Positions 8,076 to 14,482 of a stretch of 16,506 nucleotides of DNA are shown here, piece by piece (position 1 is the first letter of the stretch; each line of letters starts with the position of its first letter). Source of the DNA: JAKACA01 sp050010115 (GTDB taxonomy: Bacteria > Actinomycetota > Acidimicrobiia > Acidimicrobiales > Bog-793); the NCBI GenBank assembly GCA_050010115.1, contig JBEKLQ010000094.1, positions 1 to 16,506 on the forward strand, in the 5' to 3' direction. The position numbers were made by a program, and so were the translations under genes. Below the pieces are notes generated by a model. That model was not told the origin of the DNA, did no database searches, and saw only the letters and a program-made list of their open reading frames with translations.

Positions 8076-9008
8076 TCAATCCTCCTTCGTGGGTTGCGCT
8101 AGAGCAGCGAGAGTCTGGTCCCCGGCGAACCGCAGCTCCAGTTCGCGGATCTGCGAGAGCCCAATGAATTCCAGGAACTCTCCGAACGGCACCAACCTTT
8201 CCATCGCAGAGGCCGGCGTGCCGCTGGATCGGATGGTTGCCAGTACCTCTCTCACCGCCCGCGTGGCCGCCAGTAGAGTGCTGACGGGGAAGATGACGAT
8301 CCGGAACCCAAGCTTTTGAAGCCGGGGCAATCCCACCGGTGGCGTCTTGCCTCCCTCCGCCCAATTGAAGAGCAGCGGGACGTCCGTGAGGGTGCCGGCT
8401 ATGGTCTCGATCTCTTCCTCGCTCTGCGGCGCCTCTACGAAAAGGACATCGGCTCCAGCCTCCTGATACAGGCGCGCCCGATCCAATGCTGCCTGCAAAC
8501 CCTCCACGGCCCGGGCGTCCGTCCGGGCGATCAAGACGAAATCCGGATCGGTCCGCGCCGCAGCCGCTGCGCGGATCTTGGCCGCCATATCGGCCGGCGG
8601 TATCAGCCTCTTGCCCTCCATGTGTCCGCACCTCTTCGGGGCTGCCTGGTCCTCGATGTGTATCGCGGCCACCCCCGCTCGCTCGTACTCGTGAACGGTG
8701 CGGATGACGTTGATTGGGTTCCCGTAGCCGGTGTCAGCGTCGGCTATCACCGGAACGCCAACCGCTCCCGCGATTCTCCGGGCATGGTCGACCATCTCGC
8801 TCATAGTCAGAAGGCCTACGTCGGGACGGCCCAGGAGGGACGCTGCGGTTCCGAATCCGGTCATGTACACCGCGGGGAAACCTGCTTCTTCTACGAGTCG
8901 GGCGCTGAGAGCGTCGTAGGCGCCTGGGGCCAGTATTGTCCCGCCTGCGCTCAACAGATCACGCATCCGACCTGAAGCGCCCGGCGCAGCAGTGAGGAAG
9001 TCGCTCAT
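8076..9008 (-). CDS. Isocitrate lyase / PEP mutase superfamily lyase (2-methylisocitrate lyase-like)
   Basis: This protein has 310 residues from the ATG at 9008-9006, chosen because AAAGGA lies eight bases upstream; an in-frame start at 9083 would add 25 residues of unlikely composition. It is an alpha/beta-barrel enzyme of the isocitrate lyase/PEP mutase superfamily. Motifs seen are YDALSARL, VIADADTGYGN (metal-binding Asp90 and Asp92), AAIHIEDQ (Glu119-Asp120) and the flexible loop KRCGH at residues 125-129. That loop cysteine is the general acid in isocitrate, 2-methylisocitrate and 2,3-dimethylmalate lyases, so C-C bond cleavage fits better than phosphonopyruvate mutase activity. The length is close to that of PrpB-type enzymes. 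No methylcitrate synthase or dehydratase genes lie nearby, so a propionate role cannot be assumed. It is the first gene of a two-gene operon with the GlcG-like protein. Confidence 0.88.
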   Translation of the reverse strand: MSDFLTAAPGASGRMRDLLSAGGTILAPGAYDALSARLVEEAGFPAVYMTGFGTAASLLGRPDVGLLTMSEMVDHARRIAGAVGVPVIADADTGYGNPINVIRTVHEYERAGVAAIHIEDQAAPKRCGHMEGKRLIPPADMAAKIRAAAAARTDPDFVLIARTDARAVEGLQAALDRARLYQEAGADVLFVEAPQSEEEIETIAGTLTDVPLLFNWAEGGKTPPVGLPRLQKLGFRIVIFPVSTLLAATRAVREVLATIRSSGTPASAMERLVPFGEFLEFIGLSQIRELELRFAGDQTLAALAQPTKED

Positions 9009-9198
9009 CTGTCCCGTCCTTTGCGGCGAGCCGGCTCGGCGGCCACCATCTTGCCAGAAGACCGGTTGCGTGTTCGGCGGCAACCTGAAGACCCTCGCTA
9101 TCCGGAGATATAGCCGTCCGGCCCTGACTCAATGGAAACGTGGCCGCCTGCCGACTTTGGCGGTTGCACAGTGGCCTCGATCGACCACTTAGTCCCGT

Positions 9199-10470
9199 TA
9201 GGATTCACCGCAAGTTAGAACGCGCGTAGTACGATGAAGCTGTGGAGGTCGGCCGGGAGGGAATCGCGCGATTCTTCGAAGTCGTGCTGCCCCACCTGAA
9301 CGAGGTGCAGCGACGGGTGGTGGCAGGTGCTTTCTCCGAGATGCTCGGCCGGGGCGGCAAGAGCGTCGTGGCGGATGCTTCCGGCATGAGCCGCAATACC
9401 GTCATCAAGGCTGAGCGCGAGGTCTCCGAAGGCATCGAGCCTTCGGAACGGTTGCGGCCACCGGGCGGCGGCGACAAGCCGCTGATCGAGAAGCAGCCCG
9501 GTCTGCTCGAGGCCCTCGACGAGTTGGTCCACCCCGACACGCGGGGCAACCCGATGTCGCTCCTTCGCTGGTGCTCGAAGTCGACCCGGCACCTGGCCGA
9601 TGCCCTTGTGGCACAAGGCTTCCGGGTCTCAGACGACACGGTCGGGCGCATCTTGAAGTCGCTCGGCTACTCCCTGCAGGCGCCAGCCAAGGAGAAGGAG
9701 GGCACGAACCATCCCGACCGCGACGCCCAGTTCTCCTACCTGAACGACAAGGCGAGCGAGTTCGTCGCGGCCGGCCAGCCCGTCATCAGCGTCGACACCA
9801 AGAAGAAAGAGCTCGTCGGCGAGTACGAGAACAAAGGACGCGAGTGGCAGCCCCAGGGCGAGCCTGAAGCGGTCAACGTGCATGACTTCATCGATCCCGA
9901 GGCCGGCAAGGCCGTGCCCTACGGCGTCTACGACCTGGCGAACAACGAAGGCTGGGTCTCAGTCGGCGACAACGCCGACACGGCAGCCTTTGCCGTCAAC
10001 GCCATCAGGAGCTGGTGGCAGAGGATGGGATCTGCCAGGTTCCCGGAGGCCGAGCGCCTCCTCGTCACCGCCGATGCCGGTGGCTCGAACGGCTACCGCC
10101 TGCGGGCCTTCAAGGTCGAGCTTGCCCGCTTCGCCAAAGAGAGCGGGCTCGAGATCACCGTCTGCCACTACCCACCCGGGACCTCGAAGTGGAACAAGAT
10201 CGAGCACCGCATGTTCAGCTTCATCTCGATCAACTGGCGGGGCAGGCCACTCACGACCTACCGCACAATCATCGAGCTGATCGCCGCCACCACGACAAAG
10301 AGCGGCTTGCGAATCGAGGCCGAGCACGACCACACCGGCTATCGCACGGGTGTGAAGGTCGGCGACGCCGAGCTGGAGGCCGTCCCGCTCACCCGTCACG
10401 ACTTCCACGGTGACTGGAACTACACCATCTCAGCGGCATGAATGCTCAATCCATCCCGCGAAGCGCCCTA
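9199..10470 (+). mobile_element. ISAzo13-family insertion sequence, copy 1 (intact transposase, right end unclear)
   Basis: The left end is placed by alignment with copy 2: TAGGATTCACCGC at 9199-9211 matches that copy's terminal repeat at 10 of 13 bases. Both elements continue with CAAGTTAG, ACGCGCG and TAGTACGATGA before the transposase start. A matching inverted repeat at the right end is not visible. The only hint is GCGCCCTA at 10463-10470, 22-29 bp past the transposase stop, which could be a shortened terminal repeat. The right boundary is therefore approximate, and the copy may have lost a functional end. Confidence 0.65.
9242..10441 (+). CDS. ISAzo13-family transposase (DDE), intact
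   Basis: This 399-residue transposase belongs to the ISAzo13 group (Rhodopirellula-type DDE domain). The N-terminal third holds a helix-turn-helix-like part (ASGMSRNTVIKAEREV) and the conserved block DTRGNPMSLLRWCSKSTRHL. The DDE residues appear to be Asp185 (VISVDTKKKELVGEY), Asp278 (LLVTADAGGSNGYR) and Glu321 (TSKWNKIEHRMFSF), followed by NWRGRPLTTYRTIIELIAAT. All family blocks are present without interruption and the length is normal, so it could be active if the element's ends work. The start is GTG at 9242, aligned with the ATG of copy 2. Compared with copy 2, about four in five residues are identical over the first 190 or so, so the two are related elements and not a fresh duplication. 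Confidence 0.93.
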   Translation: MEVGREGIARFFEVVLPHLNEVQRRVVAGAFSEMLGRGGKSVVADASGMSRNTVIKAEREVSEGIEPSERLRPPGGGDKPLIEKQPGLLEALDELVHPDTRGNPMSLLRWCSKSTRHLADALVAQGFRVSDDTVGRILKSLGYSLQAPAKEKEGTNHPDRDAQFSYLNDKASEFVAAGQPVISVDTKKKELVGEYENKGREWQPQGEPEAVNVHDFIDPEAGKAVPYGVYDLANNEGWVSVGDNADTAAFAVNAIRSWWQRMGSARFPEAERLLVTADAGGSNGYRLRAFKVELARFAKESGLEITVCHYPPGTSKWNKIEHRMFSFISINWRGRPLTTYRTIIELIAATTTKSGLRIEAEHDHTGYRTGVKVGDAELEAVPLTRHDFHGDWNYTISAA

Positions 10471-10530
10471 ACCAGGCAGGGACGCCCGTTCACGCGCTGC
10501 CAGGACCACTGCCCTCACCGTTGCATTACC

Positions 10531-10544
10531 TTACCGAGGGGTAA
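10531..10544. promoter_or_regulatory. TetR-type operator-like palindrome
   Basis: TTACC-GAGG-GGTAA is a perfect 5-bp inverted repeat with a four-base spacer, of the kind bound by many TetR-family regulators. It lies 75 bp upstream of the DUF4760-like gene and just past the right end of IS copy 1. No TetR-family regulator is encoded in the window. A short palindrome can occur by chance, so this is a suggestion. Confidence 0.4.
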
Positions 10545-10619
10545 ACGGATGCAGTCCGCACTGGCTAGGCTGCACGGCGGGCCGCCGGCCCCATCGGCTG
10601 CGCGAACGGAGGCCTTCAC

Positions 10620-10997
10620 ATGAGCGATCTGCACGCGGACGTGTCTTTGCTGCTGCAACTCGACCAGGTCCACAAGCCGTCAGTCGCTGCGCGCCGGTTC
10701 GCGTACTCAACCGAACTGGCCAACGTGCTGAAGGACGGACGGTTCTTCGACGCGTACTCCATGGACTCGGTCGAACGCTTCTACATCAACGAGATGGCGA
10801 CGTACTTCGAAACTCTGGGCATGCTTCGTTCCAAGGGGATCGTCGACGCGGAGCTGGCGCTGGACTGGTCCGGCGCTTTGACCGCCTGGCGGGTGGTGGG
10901 CCCAGTGCTGCTGGAAGCCCGGGAGGTGTTCGGGATCCCGAGCCTCTGGACCGACTTCGAAAATCTGGCGCAGGCCCAGGCGGCGAGTATGGAGTAG
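10620..10997 (+). CDS. Small DUF4760-like protein of unknown function
   Basis: This 125-residue protein is coded between the two insertion sequences. GGAGG at 10608-10612, seven bases before the ATG, is a strong ribosome-binding site. The C-terminal half resembles the DUF4760 pattern: ATYFETLGMLRSKGIVDAEL, then a W-containing helix (LTAWRVVGPVLLEAREVFG) and a final WTDFENLAQAQAA. The family assignment comes from memory of this pattern and is moderate. There is no signal peptide or membrane segment. The function is unknown. A TetR-type operator-like palindrome upstream suggests its own regulated promoter. Its place between two IS copies makes it a candidate for acquired cargo, though a resident gene flanked by independent insertions is just as possible. 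Confidence 0.7.
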   Translation: MSDLHADVSLLLQLDQVHKPSVAARRFAYSTELANVLKDGRFFDAYSMDSVERFYINEMATYFETLGMLRSKGIVDAELALDWSGALTAWRVVGPVLLEAREVFGIPSLWTDFENLAQAQAASME

Positions 10998-11082
10998 AGC
11001 GCTCAACGGCTGGGCACCGGAGAAACGGCGGGCCGGTCCGGTCGTGCTGGCGTTGCGGCTCGTGTGGGCGGTCATGGCGCCC

Positions 11083-11095
11083 AAGGGTCCACCGC
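11083..11095 (+). repeat. Left terminal inverted repeat of IS copy 2
   Basis: AAGGGTCCACCGC is the exact reverse complement of the bases at 12360-12372. Beyond these 13 bp the two ends share only scattered matches (GCGC and ACG at equal distances). Confidence 0.88.
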
Positions 11096-11125
11096 AAGTT
11101 AGTACGCGCGTAGTACGATGACAGG

Positions 11126-12332
11126 ATGGAGGTCGAGGGAGAGAGGCTCGCGCGATTCTTCGATGTCATCCTCCCGCATCTGAACGAGGTCCAACGCCGG
11201 GTCGTAGCCGGAGCGTTTGCCGAGATGCTCGGCCACGGGGGCAAAAGCGCCGTGGCGACGGCCTCAGGTATGAGCCGCAACACCGTGATCAAGGCGGAGC
11301 GTGAGGTCGTGAGCGGCATCGCTCCGTCAGAGCGCCTGCGGGCACGGGGCGGGGGCGACCACAAGCTCATAGACGAGCAGCCCGGCCTGCTGGAGGCGCT
11401 CGACGAGCTCGTCCACCGCGACACCCGCGGGAACCCGATGTCACTGCTCCTGTGGGTCTCCAAGTCGACTCGCCACATCGCGGACGCCCTTGTAGCGCAA
11501 GGCTTTACGATCTCGGACGACACCGTGGGGCGCCTCTTGAAGGCGGCCGGCTACAGCTTGCAGGCGCCGGCCAAGGAGAAGGAGGGAACTGGCCACCCCG
11601 ACCGGGACGTCCAGTTCAACTACCTGAACGACACCGCCGCCGAGTTCGCGGGCGACGACCAGCCCGTCATCAGCGTCGACACCAAGAAGAAGGAGAACGT
11701 CGGCGAGTACGCCAACGGGGGCAGGGAATGGCAACCGAGGGCCAGCCTGACGAGGTCCTCGTCCACGACTTTGTCGACCCCGAGGCCGGAAAGGCCGTTC
11801 CCTATGGGCGTACGACCTGGCGAACAACGCGGGCTGGGTCTCGGTGGGCGACAACGCCGACACCGCGGCCTTCGCCGTCAACGCCATCAGGCGCTGGTGG
11901 GACAACATGGGCAAGGCCCGTTTTCCTGACGCCACCAGGCTCTTGGTCACAGCAGACGCCGGAGGGTCGAACGGCTAGAGACTGAAGGCGTGGAAGATCG
12001 AGCTGGCCCGCCTGGCTGCAGAGACCGGACTCGAGATCACCGTCTGCCCCTACCCGCCCGGCACCTCCAAGTGGAACAAGATCGAACACCGCATGTTCAG
12101 CTTCATAACGAAGAACTGGCGGGGCCGGCCGCTCGTCACCTACCGGACGATCGTCGAGCTGATCGCGGCGACGACGACAAAGACAGGGCTGCGCATCGAG
12201 GCCGAGCACGACACGACCGGCTACCGCACGGGTGTGAAGATCAAGGACTCGGAGCTTGCTGCGGTCCCGCTCACGCCTCACAAGTTCCACGGCGACTGGA
12301 ACTACACGATCACATCCGCGTCAGTCCACTGA
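11126..12332 (+). pseudogene. ISAzo13-family transposase, degenerate (two frameshifts and a nonsense codon)
   Basis: Alignment with copy 1 shows three lesions. A single-base deletion near 11737, after GREWQP, shifts the frame. A second single-base deletion near 11806-11811, at the PYG(V)YDLA block, shifts it again. In the resulting frame TAG at 11976-11978 replaces the Tyr codon in GGSNGY. The reading resumes to the natural end (GDWNYTITSASVH, stop at 12332). The N-terminal 204 residues are in one frame and intact, including the first catalytic Asp in VISVDTKKKE; the second Asp and the Glu (NKIEHRMFSF) lie beyond the breaks. No active transposase can be made from this copy, although copy 1 might act on its ends in trans. 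Confidence 0.92.
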
Positions 12333-12359
12333 CATGACGTCTCTTGCGCAATCAATCGA

Positions 12360-12372
12360 GCGGTGGACCCTT
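12360..12372 (-). repeat. Right terminal inverted repeat of IS copy 2
   Basis: GCGGTGGACCCTT pairs with the left repeat over all 13 bases. Its last two bases, TT, read on the minus strand as the final AA of the TAA stop codon of the phospholipase D-like gene. Confidence 0.88.
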
Positions 12373-13813
12373 AGGCCGTGGTTGAGCATGTGGCTCCGCC
12401 GACGGTCACCATGATGGCCTCACCCGGAGTCGTGTTCCAGAGACGGATGACCGCGTATCCGGAGTCGTCCGTGTAGTAGCTGTAGGTGTCTCCCGAGTCT
12501 GAGGCCGTTGCCTTCTCGCCCGGCTGGTTCGAGTGGACGTAGACGTCGTAGTCACCCGCGTACCCGTCGTTGGCCGAGGACGCGCTCGCTTGGCACCAGG
12601 CTCCAGCACCCGGAGCCGCCGTGGTAGCCGGGGCTGAACTTCCAGTGGAGTCACGCGAGCTAAACGGAGTGGCACCCTCGAAGTCGGAAGTGACGGTCCG
12701 AGCGATCGGTCCGACAAGGGCCGGATCGTTGGTGATGATGCCGAGCTCGCGGTTGTAGTTGAGGCTCGAGTCGGAGAAGTTCTGGCTGCCCACGAACGCT
12801 GTCGTGGTGTCGGCGACGATGACCTTGGCGTGGATGTACAGGGACGCATCGCTGGAATACGTGCCCACCTTCACACCCGCGGCCACAAGGTCGTCGAGCT
12901 CGCTTGCCCAGGACGACGAATAAGTCATCACGACATGGACGTCGACGCCGCGCCGGGCGGCGGCTTCGAGAGCATCCGCGACGTCAGAGTCGTCCATCTC
13001 CTCGTTCTCCACGAGCAACGAGTGCTGCGCTGAACCGATGAGGGCGAGGATCGGTGCCTCCGCGCCGGGAGACCAGACCAGGTTCGTACCCGTCGGGCCC
13101 GTCTGAGGAGGGCCCGAGTTGGTCCAGTCCATGCCGAACACCTGCTCGATCGCGGCCACGTCGGCGGGGTTCGTCGTGACAACGGCGAAGTCCCGCGAGC
13201 TCGCGTAGTACTCGCTCGTCAGATTGAGGGTCATGATCGCCGACGTGTGGCGATCGACCGTGATCGTCTTCTGATGGAAGATGGTGCCCGCCGGCGCCCA
13301 ATGGACCTGGACTCCGTGCGACCTGAGCCCGGAGTAGGCGGCGGCGTTGACAGATGCGCCGGAGTAGTCCTGGTCCAGGAGCACCCGAACGATCACGCCG
13401 CGTGCGGCATCGGCCTCGAGGATGTCGACTGCCTGCGGATCCGCGAGCTCGTACATCGTCATGTCCAGGTCGTGGCGGGCGCTCGACATCAATGAGTAGA
13501 TCGGATGCATGCCGTCAGTGGGCTCGGTAACGAGCGACCAGGTCGCGCCGGTCGTGGCGGGAGTGGCAGTCGTCGTCGTGGCCTTCGCCGGACTCGACCG
13601 CCGCGGCCGGGTGGTCGTCGAACGTCCATGCGCCGGGGATGTCGTCGGGGTCGAAGTCGTTGACGGCCGGGAAGGTGCCGGTGCCGTCGTGCTCGGCTTG
13701 GCGCATGATGTGGTGACGAGGGCGACACCGATCGCGATCGCCCATCTGTGGGCCCGGAAACGGTGCGTCTGATGGGAGCCGCTTCGTCGCCGACATTCCG
13801 GGCGCATCGTCAT
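12371..13813 (-). CDS. Secreted phospholipase D-family protein (two HKD motifs), probable lipoprotein
   Basis: This 480-residue protein begins with an exported leader: Arg-rich residues 3-23, hydrophobic WAIAIGVALV, then TTSC with Cys37, a non-ideal lipobox. A Thr/Ser/Pro-rich linker follows (about 40-90). Two phospholipase D motifs are complete: His180-Lys182-Asp187 in FHQKTITVD and His328-Lys330-Asp335 in IHAKVIVAD. Each is followed by a typical partner segment (LTSEYYASSRDF; GSQNFSDSSLNYNREL). Enzymes of this superfamily cleave phosphodiesters of lipids or nucleic acids through a phospho-histidine intermediate; which one applies here is unknown. Residues about 400-480 form a small Cys-containing beta-rich module (GAWCQASASSANDGYAGDYD) seen in actinobacterial secreted proteins. 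Start choice is uncertain (ATG at 13813 or 13807); neither has a good ribosome-binding site. The signal-peptide DNA is repeated at 3914-3988, and the stop codon is completed by the end of IS copy 2. Confidence 0.88.
   Translation of the reverse strand: MTMRPECRRRSGSHQTHRFRAHRWAIAIGVALVTTSCAKPSTTAPAPSRPSTTSTPTTSPAHGRSTTTRPRRSSPAKATTTTATPATTGATWSLVTEPTDGMHPIYSLMSSARHDLDMTMYELADPQAVDILEADAARGVIVRVLLDQDYSGASVNAAAYSGLRSHGVQVHWAPAGTIFHQKTITVDRHTSAIMTLNLTSEYYASSRDFAVVTTNPADVAAIEQVFGMDWTNSGPPQTGPTGTNLVWSPGAEAPILALIGSAQHSLLVENEEMDDSDVADALEAAARRGVDVHVVMTYSSSWASELDDLVAAGVKVGTYSSDASLYIHAKVIVADTTTAFVGSQNFSDSSLNYNRELGIITNDPALVGPIARTVTSDFEGATPFSSRDSTGSSAPATTAAPGAGAWCQASASSANDGYAGDYDVYVHSNQPGEKATASDSGDTYSYYTDDSGYAVIRLWNTTPGEAIMVTVGGATCSTTA
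13715..13789 (-). repeat. Direct repeat copy B (signal-peptide segment of the phospholipase D-like gene)
   Basis: This matches 3914-3988 at 73 of 75 bases in the same orientation, 9.8 kb away. In this copy it codes for residues 9-33 of the phospholipase D-like protein and is in its expected place, so it is probably the parental copy. Confidence 0.85.
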
Positions 13814-13840
13814 CGCCGCTGACTGTACTCAGGCGCTGTG

Positions 13841-14182
13841 TCAGCTCGAGTTCGTTGGTCGAGGAGGCGACGTCAAGCTAACAGCCAATGTGTAGTTGCC
13901 CACGGTCGCCGTGCGCTTCACCGTGACTTTGCCCGTGAGATCTTCGTGGATGCCCCTCCCACGACGACGGCGCCACACGGTCCGAGCACAGGCTGTCGAG
14001 TCGGCCCGAGCCGGCAGCGTCACCCCCTCGGCGTATCCAGGCGACGAGACCATCGGGGCAGCCCCCTCTTGCGCCTGCCCGAATGAAGAAGCCCATTGAC
14101 GTCTCCAGTTCGCCTCACTATCGTGCGCTTTGACCACGCGAGGAGATCGGGGGGAGACAAGCGTGACCGACACCACCGCCAT
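13841..14182 (-). other. Unexplained stretch with a doubtful minus-strand ORF
   Basis: A 113-codon frame is open on the minus strand across most of this stretch. Its protein (ending GKVTVKRTATVGNYTLAVSL and a short tail) resembles nothing I know, its third positions are only moderately GC-rich, no ribosome-binding site precedes it, and its start overlaps a good plus-strand promoter. It may be a fragment of a secreted protein or chance. I treat the region as non-coding unless homologues turn up. Confidence 0.25.
14096..14124 (+). promoter_or_regulatory. Sigma70-type promoter
   Basis: TTGACG at 14096-14101 and TATCGT at 14119-14124 are separated by exactly 17 bases, close to the consensus for the main sigma factor in actinobacteria (TTGACN, TANNNT). 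It is followed by a purine-rich ribosome-binding-like GGGGGGAG and a GTG at 14163. It points toward the sedolisin gene, whose ATG lies 359 bp downstream, leaving a long leader. Confidence 0.55.
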
Positions 14183-14231
14183 CCGGCAACGACGCCGTGC
14201 GCCGGTTCCCGTCGCGTTAGCCAGGCGGTAG
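14163..14231 (+). CDS. Possible leader peptide or truncated gene start (22 codons)
   Basis: GTG at 14163 has GGGGGGAG six bases upstream and the promoter above. It opens a 22-residue frame (VTDTTAIRQRRRAPVPVALA plus RR) that ends in TAG at 14229-14231. The signals look like those of a real gene, but the product is too short to recognise. It may be the stump of a truncated gene, or a leader peptide on the sedolisin transcript. Its coding status is unproven. Confidence 0.3.
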   Translation: MTDTTAIRQRRRAPVPVALARR

Positions 14232-14482
14232 CTATCGTCGGCGCGGTTAGCTAGATAGGCCGAGCGTCAGCGCCCTCTCCGGGCTCACCGGCGTGGGCGG
14301 TTGGCTGGTTCCGATCCGGAACCCGCTCCGCTCCCGAGTCTACGCACGCGCCCTCCGCCGCATATTGGAACTTGCTAGCTAAGAGTCCAGTTCCGCATCG
14401 ATGTGCGAGGGGCAGCGCAATTGCGTCGCAGTGCAGTTGAACTACTCGTAACACTCACGTCCCCGTTCACAGAAGGCCAAAG
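14232..14482 (+). other. Leader/intergenic region before the sedolisin gene
   Basis: No gene is supported in these 251 bp. They contain a GGTTCCG-ATC-CGGAACC hairpin (14307-14323), a distant 8-bp inverted pair (TTAGCTAG at 14247, CTAGCTAA at 14375), and AAGG at 14473-14476 as a probable ribosome-binding site six bases before the sedolisin ATG. From about 14365 base composition becomes visibly less GC-rich, as in the gene that follows. Confidence 0.5.
14307..14323. other. Perfect 7-bp hairpin or operator-like palindrome
   Basis: GGTTCCG and CGGAACC pair completely around a three-base ATC loop. It has no U tract and sits 160 bp upstream of the sedolisin start, within the presumed leader. It could be an operator dyad or an RNA hairpin. 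Confidence 0.4.

Larger units (their letters stand above)
11083..12372 (+). mobile_element. ISAzo13-family insertion sequence, copy 2 (inactive, clear ends)
   Basis: The element is bounded by the perfect 13-bp inverted repeats AAGGGTCCACCGC (11083-11095) and GCGGTGGACCCTT (12360-12372), giving 1290 bp, a typical size for the family. It has the same internal layout and orientation as copy 1, including a TACGCGCGTA palindrome before the transposase start. No target-site duplication is obvious (left flank GGCGCCC, right flank AGGCCGT). The transposase is broken. The right end touches the stop codon of the phospholipase D-like gene. Confidence 0.88.

Noticed and set aside
10438..10623. A 61-codon plus-strand frame after the transposase
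   Set aside because: It starts inside the transposase stop, has no ribosome-binding site and runs through the palindrome into the start of the DUF4760-like gene.
9199..12372. A composite transposon made of the two IS copies and the DUF4760-like gene
   Set aside because: The copies are clearly diverged, copy 1 lacks a visible right repeat, copy 2 is inactive, and no target-site duplication brackets the whole unit.
14301..14330. A tRNA T-arm-like sequence (GGTTCCGATCCGGAACC)
   Set aside because: The stem and loop do not fit a T arm (loop of three bases), and no acceptor or anticodon arms are found around it.
14247..14382. Inverted repeat TTAGCTAG / CTAGCTAA
   Set aside because: Only eight bases in each arm separated by 120 bp; this can easily occur by chance and no structure supports it.
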